NCBI GenBank assembly: GCA_032622095.1
Contig: CP136068.1
Coordinates: 129,649,989 to 129,713,988, forward strand
Reading direction: 5' to 3'
Source: Siphonodentalium dalli
Taxonomy: Eukaryota; Mollusca; Scaphopoda; Gadilida; Siphonodentaliidae
Length of the DNA stretch: 64,000 bases
Each line of letters opens with the position of its first letter. The first letter of the stretch is position 1. Shown here one piece after another: positions 38,125 through 49,400 of this stretch. The translations under genes and the position numbers were made by a program. The notes beneath the pieces were generated by a model, which saw only the letters and a program-made list of their open reading frames with translations, was not told the origin of the DNA and did not search any database.

Positions 38125-38645
38125 GATCTTACGAAACTGATGATGTTTGCATGTTTCTATGTGTTTATCGTTGTTATCGCAAATGGAATAATTGGCTATA
38201 CGTCGTCATTACGTTAGTAGAAATATACACCATATAACGAAGTCTTGTGTGATCAAATTAATGTAATGTTTGTATTTTGTTTGGTTGTATATGATATGCA
38301 GTGCGTTGAAGATGCGAAAGAAAATACAAAAGTGAAATGCACGCACGCAGATAGCTCATGACACACTATACACGATAAAATGATAATTTACCACACACCA
38401 TGGGCTACACAATTTACGAATAGGTGGGTTTATATTAAAATCCAAGTTATTTGCTTTATAACGGCTCCGATATGAACTCATACCAATATAGCACTCTGGA
38501 AATGATTGTTGGAATTCGACGGGCGTTCTATCAGTTCTCTGGTAGAGGAATGAGACTGGCCCGCGGCAAGACGGGTGTATTCGAATCGGAGGTAGGTTCC
38601 ATCCCACGGAGGATGGGGTAGCCGGAGGAAGGAGAGAGGGGAGTG
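38125..38645. mobile_element. 521-bp insertion with 7-bp target duplication (family unknown)
   Basis: ACAAATT stands at 38118-38124 and again at 38646-38652. E1 has a single ACAAATT at 15754-15760, the empty site. The insert begins GATCTTACGAAACTG and ends GAGAGAGGGGAGTG. It has no terminal inverted repeats and no poly-A tail. One end is GC-rich. A minus-strand open frame of 97 codons spans much of it but I recognise no domain. Target duplication without inverted repeats suggests a retroelement (SINE or 5'-truncated LINE) of unfamiliar type. Confidence 0.8.
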
Positions 38646-39536
38646 ACAAATTTTTGGCGTATATATAGATAATATATATTATATATATAAGCGGAATTAT
38701 TTTGAAGAGCTCTTTTCACTTGACTGAGAAAAAAATAATGTTTTAAGTCCAAAAGTTTTGGTTGAAATATTGGAGCCTTTTTCGAAAAGTGAAAACAAAA
38801 TGAACGACTTTTCTGGAACAGGGCGATTTCGATCCGTTTTGGACTCTGGATTTCCCAAAAGTCATCTCCGTTTCGGGTGTAGCATAATCTGAATCTTCGG
38901 AGGAGATGTGAGGACAAGCACATGGGCCCAAATTGCAAACTTTGAGGGCCCGTAACTCTTGCATTTCTTCTCGGATTTCAAAAATCCTTTCCGGTATGAG
39001 TTTGTTTTCGTTCGGGAAATACATAAACTTAAATATATGAATGTCAATCAAAATTTTATTTTGCAAACAATTTGCCCCCCACCCCAGTGTCAAAATATAT
39101 GTCTGACCCTGTCAAAATTTCCTTCTCTGACTAAACTGACAACGGTCAACACGACTATGAAAACCACATGCAGTTATCTGGAATGATACAAGAGGACAAC
39201 AGAGTACAATCAAATAGAGGTTTGCCAACTATGGGCGGTAACTCCTCAGGGAAAGCGCGGACACAAGTTCTGATGCCCGTGGGCAGTAGGGCATATCGAG
39301 ATGTGTATACAGTCCAATTTTCGATGCTCTGCTCCTTATAATTTCCGAGATAATAAAATGACATTTTTTCATATAAAGGGAGATAACTCTACGGGGTAAA
39401 TGCGGACAATATCCGTTATGAGCCAAAGGCATAGAACTCATTTACCCCAACATACTTACCAAACTTGAGTTTTCTAGTACTAATACATTCCGAGATTTGG
39501 GCGTTGAAAAATACTGTAGTATAATAATAATAATAA

Positions 39537-42500
39537 TGAAAAATAATCGAAAAAGGGCCATAACTCTGTTAAAAGATATTGGACCAACATCCGGCTACCA
39601 TTATTTTTAGTAGACCTTAGATGCCTTCATTCGCTAGAGATTTCGCGGTCCTCCTCCCATTAGTTTCTGAGTATTTCCAATTAAACAGAAAACGGCCGCA
39701 GTAGAAAAACAATATACTTCCTTGGTTACACCATGGAAGTATAATAATAGGATCAATCATGAGTGGAAAGAATCGCAGTTTATGGACGGAAAATATGAAG
39801 TATGGTGATTATATGTTGTCCTAATATGTGTAGGTTGATCTCAAGTGTTTGGACGTGACCCCACCCCTGCCTCGAAATTGGGTGACGGGATTGGGAAAAC
39901 ATCAACCCCTGGCACAAACTGCTAAGTTTGAGGCCCCGTAACTTCGTCAGTTTCCAACGGATTTTAAAGTTGTTTCCAGTTTTGTGATTTGCGGCTGACA
40001 TAGATTGCATAGTATAAATTTCATCTGATTTGGAGACGGATAACACTTTGATTATTGGAAAGCATATGGCCCAAATTCAAACTTGTACGGCCAAAATCTC
40101 CGCCATTTTCCAACGTATTTACGATCTGTCTTCAGCTTCGAGATCGGCTGATGTTGCAGATATTATATTCCAAGTTTCATCTGATTCCGAGAAGAATTAA
40201 AATTCGGCACCACGGACCACCCCTCCCCAGACCCACAATAATGAACCGACACTGGCAAAATTTGGCCCACCGCGTGCCGTCTCCAGTCCGTACGCATTTT
40301 CGTATCAGATGACATCCTATGTTCGATATCTTCGGAGGAGATGTGTTATCAAGCACATGGGCCCAAAATTGCAAAGTTTGAGGGCCCGCGATTCTTTTAG
40401 TTTTCGATGGATTTTCGAAATTCTTCCAGTTTCTAGATCGGCTGATGTTGCAGATGTTATATTCCAAGTTTCATCTGATTCCGAGAAGAATTAAAAATTG
40501 GTACCACGGACCACCCCTCCCCAGACCCACAATAATGAACAGACACTGGCAAAATTTGGCCCACCGCGTGCTCTCTTCCGTCCGCACACGTTGGCGTATC
40601 AGATGATATCCTATGTTCGATATCTTCGGAGGAGATGTGAGGACAAGCACATGGGCCCAAATTGCAAACTTTGAGGGCCCGTAACTCTTGCATTTCTTCT
40701 CGGATTTCAAAAATCCTTTCCGGTATGAGTTTGTTTTCGTTCGGGAAATACATAAACTTAAATATATGAATGTCAATCAAAATTTTATTTTGCAAACAAT
40801 TTGCCCCCCACCCCAGTGTCAAAATATATGTCTGACCCTGTCAAAATTTCCTTCTCTGACTAAACTGACAACGGTCAACACGACTATGAAAACCACATGC
40901 AGTTATCTGGAATGATACAAGAGGACAACAGAGTACAATCAAATAGAGGTTTGCCAACTATGGGCGGTAACTCCTCAGGGAAAGCGCGGACACAAGTTCT
41001 GATGCCCGTGGGCAGTAGGGCATATCGAGATGTGTATACAGTCCAATTTTCGATGCTCTGCTCCTTATAATTTCCGAGATAATAAAATGACATTTTTTCA
41101 TATAAAGGGAGATAACTCTACGGGGTAAATGCGGACAATATCCGTTATGAGCCAAAGGCATAGAACTCATTTACCCCAACATACTTACCAAACTTGAGTT
41201 TTCTAGTACTAATACATTCCGAGATTTGGGCGTTGAAAAATACTGTAGTATAATAATAATAATAATGAAAAATAATCGAAAAAGGGCCATAACTCTGTTA
41301 AAAGATATTGGACCAACATCCGGATACCATTATTTTTAGTAGACCTTAGATGCCTTCATTCGCTAGAGATTTCGCGGTCCTCCTCCCATTAGTTTCTGAG
41401 TATTTCCAATTAAACAGAAAACGGCCGCAGTAGAAAAACAATATACTTCCTTGGTTACACCATGGAAGTATAATAATAGGATCAATCATGAGTGGAAAGA
41501 ATCGCAGTTTATGGACGGAAAATATGAAGTATGGTGATTATATGTTGTCCTAATATGTGTAGGTTGATCTCAAGTGTTTGGACGTGACCCCACCCCTGCC
41601 TCGAAATTGGGTGACGGGATTGGGAAAACATCAACCCCTGGCACAAACTGCTAAGTTTGAGGCCCCGTAACTTCGTCAGTTTCCAACGGATTTTAAAGTT
41701 GTTTCCAGTTTTGTGATTTGCGGCTGACATAGATTGCATAGTATAAATTTCATCTGATTTGGAGACGGATAACACTTTGATTATTGGAAAGCATATGGCC
41801 CAAATTCAAACTTGTACGGCCAAAATCTCCGCCATTTTCCAACGTATTTACGATCTGTCTTCAGCTTCGAGATCGGCTGATGTTGCAGATATTATATTCC
41901 AAGTTTCATCTGATTCCGAGAAGAATTAAAATTCGGCACCACGGACCACCCCTCCCCAGACCCACAATAATGAACCGACACTGGCAAAATTTGGCCCACC
42001 GCGTGCCGTCTCCAGTCCGTACGCATTTTCGTATCAGATGACATCCTATGTTCGATATCTTCGGAGGAGATGTGTTATCAAGCACATGGGCCCAAAATTG
42101 CAAAGTTTGAGGGCCCGCGATTCTTTTAGTTTTCGATGGATTTTCGAAATTCTTCCAGTTTCTAGATCGGCTGATGTTGCAGATGTTATATTCCAAGTTT
42201 CATCTGATTCCGAGAAGAATTAAAAATTGGTACCACGGACCACCCCTCCCCAGACCCACAATAATGAACAGACACTGGCAAAATTTGGCCCACCGCGTGC
42301 TCTCTTCCGTCCGCACACGTTGGCGTATCAGATGATATCCTATGTTCGATATCTTCGGAGGAGATGTGAGGACAAGCACATGGGCCCAAATTGCAAACTT
42401 TGAGGGCCCGTAACTCTTGCATTTCTTCTCGGATTTCAAAAATCCTTTCCGGTATGAGTTTGTTTTCGTTCGGGAAATACATAAACTTAAATATATGAAT

Positions 42501-42991
42501 GTCAATCAAAATTTTATTTTGCAAACAATTTGCCCCCCACCCCAGTGTCAAAATATATGTCTGACCCTGTCAAAATTTCCTTCTCTGACTAAACTGACAA
42601 CGGTCAACACGACTATGAAAACCACATGCAGTTATCTGGAATGATACAAGAGGACAACAGAGTACAATCAAATAGAGGTTTGCCAACTATGGGCGGTAAC
42701 TCCTCAGGGAAAGCGCGGACACAAGTTCTGATGCCCGTGGGCAGTAGGGCATATCGAGATGTGTATACAGTCCAATTTTCGATGCTCTGCTCCTTATAAT
42801 TTCCGAGATAATAAAATGACATTTTTTCATATAAAGGGAGATAACTCTACGGGGTAAATGCGGACAATATCCGTTATGAGCCAAAGGCATAGAACTCATT
42901 TACCCCAACATACTTACCAAACTTGAGTTTTCTAGTACTAATACATTCCGAGATTTGGGCGTTGAAAAATACTGTAGTATAATAATAATAA
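39537..42991 (+). repeat. Two tandem family D units
   Basis: Units span 39537-41265 (1,729 bp) and 41266-42991 (one AAT triplet shorter). D1/D2 joints are at 39747/39748 and 41476/41477. The first unit has C at 39595 (CCGGCTACC), shared with the unit at 57913; other D units have A there. The second unit is followed directly by the X3 cap. Confidence 0.95.
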
Positions 42992-43036
42992 CTAGAGGGT
43001 TAAAATTCTGGCCTGCAGAATTTTGATACTTCCATA
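42992..43036 (+). other. CTAGA 5' cap of X3
   Basis: CTAGAGGGTT is followed by stem AAAATTCTG (43002-43010), loop GCCTG and perfect complement CAGAATTTT (43016-43024), then G and ATACTTCCATA (43026-43036). The stem differs from the X1 and E caps, yet pairing and the flanking constant parts are kept. Confidence 0.7.
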
Positions 43037-43445
43037 TAAATTCCCCATCCGCGATCACCATCCATTATTTAATAATCTACCCACCCCTATCCAATCCTTA
43101 CACATAAACCACTCCATAACCCTAATATTGGTAGCCAATCCATAATCATAACCATTTCCACAGCCCTATCCACAGCACTTAACTCTAACCCAATAAAATA
43201 CCCTTACCAAATACATTGCCTTCCTGCAAACCATACCCATAGCCGTACCTTGGACCATTACCATAACTCTTTCGATGAGCCTAATCATACATACAAGCGT
43301 ACCCACAACCAAATCCTTTGCATAACTGACACCATGACAATTTTAACATTAACAATATCCACAATTCTAACCCAATTTATAAACCAGATCCTGACCATAA
43401 CGTTAACATTAAGCCTAACCCTGATCTACACATATCTATAACCCT
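43037..43445. repeat. C-rich, G-poor degenerate hexamer tract
   Basis: About 400 bp is dominated by CCATAACC, CCTAAC, CCCATA and CACAACC-like words with very few G. It is an eroded short tandem repeat and includes a 63-codon open frame that is only a by-product of the composition. It resembles, but is not, telomeric repeat. Confidence 0.75.
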
Positions 43446-43785
43446 ATACTTAATGTATTATATAGTTATCAGGGTATAAAATATTAAATATGAGTCAAGA
43501 ATTCTGTCCGGAAATGATTCTATTGATTAATATTGATTTCATTTCGAATATCTTCTGGTCTAATAATGTGCGGTTGTTTAGCTAACGAACAATAGTGGTT
43601 AGTGTTACCAGTGACCAGGTCTGTTCTAAAAATAAATAAATAACTTGTCACAATTAAACATCTCATTTCATAATAAAATATTCGAAAAAATTAAACATTA
43701 GCTGATAGAAGTCTAACTGGACATGGGTCTTCAATTGATATTTATTATTTTGTACCCACACAACTATTTCAAACTTGTTATTTAA

Positions 43786-44369
43786 AGGGGTACTGTACGC
43801 CATTTCCACTAAATTTCCGATGATAACAACGATCTATTATCGATACTATATAGAAACATAAGTAATTTGAGTCGAAGATGTATTCTGTAAACGCTCAGGT
43901 TAATAGGCTATCTTAAAATTTAATAATTTAAAAGTTAATAATTTAACATAAATTGAATTTATGACTGGAGCCATAAAATGGCGTAAATTAAAATACGAAT
44001 TTCCGTGTACCAGACGTAATTAAATTATAATTGAGGGATACTGGATTAGTAAACCCATTGCACACACGGTCGGTTGAAACATTATGCTGATACGGGGAGA
44101 AAACTCAAGCCCCTCACTGACTAGTGACGATAAATGAGTATATGGGACTAGTATGCATATATAATATAACTTTTATTTGAGACATTTGGTTGAAAAATGT
44201 ACAAAAATTACTCGACAACAACAATTTGTATTTTTGCATTCCGGTAAATTTGTCATCCGTAACACTACTTCGTACTCAACAGACTTTCAAATAATGGAAA
44301 ATTTGTTACCGTATTCTCCGACTCGGAGACTATAGAAACCAACAACAACGTTTGGCGTACAGTATCCCT
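43786..44369. mobile_element. 584-bp MITE with 17-bp inverted ends and TTAA flanks
   Basis: The left end AGGGGTACTGTACGCCA and right end TGGCGTACAGTATCCCT are inverted repeats with one mismatch. TTAA flanks both sides (43782-43785 and 44370-44373). A TTAA duplication is known for the piggyBac and Kolobok superfamilies; the AGGG start favours Kolobok, but this is tentative. No transposase is encoded. Confidence 0.8.
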
Positions 44370-44479
44370 TTAAAGAGATAATCATATTGTTAACCCTTCA
44401 CATTAAATTTCATATGTGTATACAGTCATCCGGGAGTATTTTTCTACATGATAAGTGAATACATGTAATATCTATCGGG

Positions 44480-45535
44480 CACTTAATCCTGAATAACTCA
44501 TTGCGCATTCATTTGAAAAGTAAAAAAAAATTATCGAATTTGCACGTGGATAGTACCGACCACATCCAATTTGCTTTATCACGATTCCTTCATTTATTTC
44601 TTTGCAAGATTTACTTGAAGTTGCCAAAAGCCTCGACCAACCGATGCGCGTCCCCGTTAGAAGGATTGCTTATATACCAATCAAACTTCCAGGATGTATA
44701 TATGTTATACTGAGGCACATGCTCACGCATTACACTCACTCCTTCATTAGCCTGCTTGAATTTCGACTTTTGCCATATATCGATGTATGCTGTGTTCCAA
44801 TGCATGTAGTACGCATTACGCTATATATTGTCGCCACGAGTGGATCCTTTGTTCTGAAACTTAAGCAATCGCACCAGTGCTGGGCGTTGATATCCCCTAT
44901 CGCATCCACTCCTCAGCAAAATGTTATCTCCATATTTTATTTTTTTCAAGAATTTTTGAACTTTTTGTTTTTGTTGGAATTTGCCAATATGTACCCACCT
45001 GAACACGAGCTTTCCGTTGGTCGGTTTGCTTTGTAAGTAGAGCGGTCAAACTTTGGGATGCTACCAAAAATATATTAACGTACCGGCTCCTGCATTACAT
45101 CTCTCCTTCATTAACCCGGTCGGATTTGGCGAGAAAAATAGCTTAGTGATACAGCACTTAAATATACTTGTTAACATTATAAAGCCTCGCCACGAGTAAA
45201 CCTTGTACCTTAGCACAAATTAAGCAGACATCGATAAGTTGCGTTTAAGAACTATCTATCATATCCACTATTCAAATTTTTTTTATCTCGATGTTTGATT
45301 TTTAGACAATTTTTCCCCCTTTGATTTTCGTTGGAATTTACAAAAAGTCTGAACCGACCGGAAGCTCACTCGCTGTTTGACAGTTAGCTATTATAGCAGA
45401 ACTATCAAACTTTGGGGGCCTACCTATGCGATAACGCAGTACCTGCTCCTGCATTAACCTTGCTCACCAATTAGCCCGTTTGGATTTGGCGCCAAAAATA
45501 TGTAATTTTCTTGTACATTCCGTAGATCGGTAATG
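44480..45535. repeat. Degenerate ~360-bp repeats (family R3) in X3
   Basis: Three blocks centred on TCAAACTT at about 44681, 45045 and 45405 each continue through a GCATTAC-like phrase, a CCTTCATTAGCC-like phrase and GGATTTGGCG or a relative. They are diverged from the R3 blocks of E1/E2. Overlapping open frames of up to 144 codons (44602-45036) lie inside and shift with the repeats, so they are judged non-coding. Confidence 0.65.
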
Positions 45536-45640
45536 ATGTGGACAAAAAACTTGCCAGCGATAAAATTCGGTCCGCACCACTCTCCCCATTCGGAATATGC
45601 AACAAAAATATTATACCGCTGGACTTGTTTTTTTGTTTGT

Positions 45641-45727
45641 TTTTTTTTTTTTTTTGCTAAATCTGCCGTTTACATCCGCCACCGGTCAGCCTGGTCTCAC
45701 CACCCTCGGCCTGGTCTCACCACCCTC
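45641..45727. repeat. Poly-T run and 20-bp direct repeat
   Basis: A run of 15 T at 45641-45655 is followed by a pyrimidine-rich stretch in which CCTGGTCTCACCACCCTC is repeated with a 20-bp period (45689-45727). No gene is present. Confidence 0.85.
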
Positions 45728-45816
45728 ACCTGTTATCATTACCCAGCATCGTTTCCTCGCCTTCCCGGTTATGCTTCATCCTCTCCCATGCTCCTTCATT
45801 AGCCAAATTATTAAAT

Positions 45817-46474
45817 TTTCGATGGTCTGTAACTTGGACATTTCTCAACCGATTAACAAAATTCTTTCAGGAGGATCATTAGTACGTCCTATAGATACAC
45901 GACAGTAAAAATAGTTGAAATCATCGCAAAAAAAAATTGCGAAAATTTTGCCCCCACCCAAACCCCAAAAATATAAGTCCGTCCCTGTTCAAAACTTTAT
46001 TTCGTATCAAGTTGCTAATGATTAACTGCATAGAAGATCTCAAATCTGGATACCTTGCATGCCATAGTCAGACACAGGATATGAAATAAATCGAGTTTTG
46101 CCAACCATGGGCGACAACTCTGTGGCGAAAGCGCGGACGTAAATTGTAATGCATTCACCAAATAGGGCATACTGAGTTGTACATATGGTCCAAATTTGGA
46201 GTCTCTGCTGCTCATACTTTTCGAGATACAGCATCCCCATTTTTTCACAAAAGGGGAGATAACTCTGTAAATCAAGGGCGGACAATATCCTATATAGTCT
46301 ATTGACCTAGAATTAGTATAGGTCTATATACGTACGAAATTCCAGATCTCTATCTCTTGTACTTTCTGTGATATAAGAGTTACAAAATTGCTAAGAATAA
46401 TAATAATAATATTGGAAAAAAATAATAAATTGAATAACAATATACTTCCATATTAAAATATGGAAGTATAATAA
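45817..46474 (+). repeat. C-type 3' core closing X3 (658 bp)
   Basis: From TTTCGATGGTCTGTAACTTGG onward it matches the last 658 bp of the 1,387-bp C monomer. It includes GGGCGACAACTCTG (about 46108) and GGGGAGATAACTCTG about 147 bp later, then an AAT run, AACAAT, the hairpin and AATAA. Confidence 0.9.
46442..46469 (+). other. C-type terminal hairpin (representative)
   Basis: The arm ATACTTCCATAT, loop TAAA and perfect complementary arm ATATGGAAGTAT form a 12-bp stem, preceded by AACAAT and followed by AATAA. It is identical in all C monomers, for example the last at 56151-56178. Confidence 0.85.
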
Positions 46475-49400
46475 GGGAATCACGCGAAATTGATTGGTAT
46501 GTCGATAGTATGGTTTATTGACATTTCTGTGTTCAGTTTGAACGTTCTGGTGTGACCTCCACCCATGCCTCGAAATTTGGTGACGTAGATAGAAAAGTCG
46601 CCATATCTCGGCCAATTGTTGAGATATCTAGATAATTTTTGCGTCATTGTGTTCGTATTTGATGCCCCTATAATATTTACCAGGGTTTTGGTGAGGTATT
46701 GTGCCGATATTTTATAATGTAGGCCAATATGTATGTTGTTCTGTTCATACTTTTCGAATATCTCTCGCCTCTATCGACATAATACAGCAAGTAGGTAATC
46801 GTTTAGAAGTACTAGAAATTCCCCATCGAATGACACCAAACACGTGAGGATTGGTTGAATGAATTTAAATTCATAGTGCATTTTCTGTAAACTTGAAAAA
46901 AAGGAAGTGGCCACAATTTCTACATTTCTCAACCGATTCATAAAATTCACTCATAATGACACTCAGTACATCTTATAGATACTTCACAACAATTTTGGTT
47001 CAAATCAGCGACCAAAAAAAATTGACAAATTTTGACCCCCTCCCTAGTGCGGACAAATTTCATTGGATCTTGGTCAAAATTTCACCATTTCATCTTCTCT
47101 CTATGGATAAGACGCTCACATAAACCAAATCCAGTTTATATGCGTCGTCTAGGAGGAGATAGAGTCATAAGCACTTTCTCCTCAATTGATGTATGAATAC
47201 AAGTTTCGATGGTCTGTAACTTGGACATTTCTCAACCGATTAACAAAATTCTTTCAGGAGGATCATTAGTACGTCCTATAGATACACGACAGTAAAAATA
47301 GTTGAAATCATCGCAAAAAAAAATTGCGAAAATTTTGCCCCCACCCAAACCCCAAAAATATAAGTCCGTCCCTGTTCAAAACTTTATTTCGTATCAAGTT
47401 GCTAATGATTAACTGCATAGAAGATCTCAAATCTGGATACCTTGCATGCCATAGTCAGACACAGGATATGAAATAAATCGAGTTTTGCCAACCATGGGCG
47501 ACAACTCTGTGGCGAAAGCGCGGACGTAAATTGTAATGCATTCACCAAATAGGGCATACTGAGTTGTACATATGGTCCAAATTTGGAGTCTCTGCTGCTC
47601 ATACTTTTCGAGATACAGCATCCCCATTTTTTCACAAAAGGGGAGATAACTCTGTAAATCAAGGGCGGACAATATCCTATATAGTCTATTGACCTAGAAT
47701 TAGTATAGGTCTATATACGTACGAAATTCCAGATCTCTATCTCTTGTACTTTCTGTGATATAAGAGTTACAAAATTGCTAAGAATAATAATAATAATATT
47801 GGAAAAAAATAATAAATTGAATAACAATATACTTCCATATTAAAATATGGAAGTATAATAAGGGAATCACGCGAAATTGATTGGTATGTCGATAGTATGG
47901 TTTATTGACATTTCTGTGTTCAGTTTGAACGTTCTGGTGTGACCTCCACCCATGCCTCGAAATTTGGTGACGTAGATAGAAAAGTCGCCATATCTCGGCC
48001 AATTGTTGAGATATCTAGATAATTTTTGCGTCATTGTGTTCGTATTTGATGCCCCTATAATATTTACCAGGGTTTTGGTGAGGTATTGTGCCGATATTTT
48101 ATAATGTAGGCCAATATGTATGTTGTTCTGTTCATACTTTTCGAATATCTCTCGCCTCTATCGACATAATACAGCAAGTAGGTAATCGTTTAGAAGTACT
48201 AGAAATTCCCCATCGAATGACACCAAACACGTGAGGATTGGTTGAATGAATTTAAATTCATAGTGCATTTTCTGTAAACTTGAAAAAAAGGAAGTGGCCA
48301 CAATTTCTACATTTCTCAACCGATTCATAAAATTCACTCATAATGACACTCAGTACATCTTATAGATACTTCACAACAATTTTGGTTCAAATCAGCGACC
48401 AAAAAAAATTGACAAATTTTGACCCCCTCCCTAGTGCGGACAAATTTCATTGGATCTTGGTCAAAATTTCACCATTTCATCTTCTCTCTATGGATAAGAC
48501 GCTCACATAAACCAAATCCAGTTTATATGCGTCGTCTAGGAGGAGATAGAGTCATAAGCACTTTCTCCTCAATTGATGTATGAATACAAGTTTCGATGGT
48601 CTGTAACTTGGACATTTCTCAACCGATTAACAAAATTCTTTCAGGAGGATCATTAGTACGTCCTATAGATACACGACAGTAAAAATAGTTGAAATCATCG
48701 CAAAAAAAAATTGCGAAAATTTTGCCCCCACCCAAACCCCAAAAATATAAGTCCGTCCCTGTTCAAAACTTTATTTCGTATCAAGTTGCTAATGATTAAC
48801 TGCATAGAAGATCTCAAATCTGGATACCTTGCATGCCATAGTCAGACACAGGATATGAAATAAATCGAGTTTTGCCAACCATGGGCGACAACTCTGTGGC
48901 GAAAGCGCGGACGTAAATTGTAATGCATTCACCAAATAGGGCATACTGAGTTGTACATATGGTCCAAATTTGGAGTCTCTGCTGCTCATACTTTTCGAGA
49001 TACAGCATCCCCATTTTTTCACAAAAGGGGAGATAACTCTGTAAATCAAGGGCGGACAATATCCTATATAGTCTATTGACCTAGAATTAGTATAGGTCTA
49101 TATACGTACGAAATTCCAGATCTCTATCTCTTGTACTTTCTGTGATATAAGAGTTACAAAATTGCTAAGAATAATAATAATAATATTGGAAAAAAATAAT
49201 AAATTGAATAACAATATACTTCCATATTAAAATATGGAAGTATAATAAGGGAATCACGCGAAATTGATTGGTATGTCGATAGTATGGTTTATTGACATTT
49301 CTGTGTTCAGTTTGAACGTTCTGGTGTGACCTCCACCCATGCCTCGAAATTTGGTGACGTAGATAGAAAAGTCGCCATATCTCGGCCAATTGTTGAGATA

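Larger units (their letters stand above)
36429..39536 (+). mobile_element. Module E2: second copy of E, carrying a 521-bp insertion
   Basis: It aligns with E1 from the CTAGAGG cap to the terminal AAT run with few substitutions, a one-base change in a G run, and one 528-bp length difference at 38118-38652. The parts are in the same order: cap (36429-36466), TCCCA repeat, 130-bp repeats, R3 repeats, SINE-like dimer, 3' core. It sits between two D units rather than after A-rich DNA, and is followed by two full D units. Confidence 0.8.
42992..46474 (+). mobile_element. Module X3: leader element of the C array
   Basis: It begins with a CTAGA cap right after the AAT run of a D unit and ends with the first C hairpin (46442-46469) and AATAA. 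It holds the cap, a C-rich hexamer tract, a TTAA-flanked MITE, degenerate R3 repeats and 658 bp of C-type 3' core. The layout parallels X1 before the B array. The stretch 43446-43780 holds nothing I recognise. Confidence 0.5.

Noticed and set aside
38356-38649. 97-codon minus-strand frame in the E2 insertion as a gene
   Set aside because: It starts beyond the insert edge, inside the target duplication and host sequence, and shows no known domain.
43037-43445. Telomeric or subtelomeric repeat
   Set aside because: The words are only loosely CCTAAC/CCATAA-like, with no run of exact telomere hexamers.
44602-45036. 144-codon plus-strand open frame
   Set aside because: It lies in degenerate R3 repeats, overlaps several other frames and has no recognisable domain.
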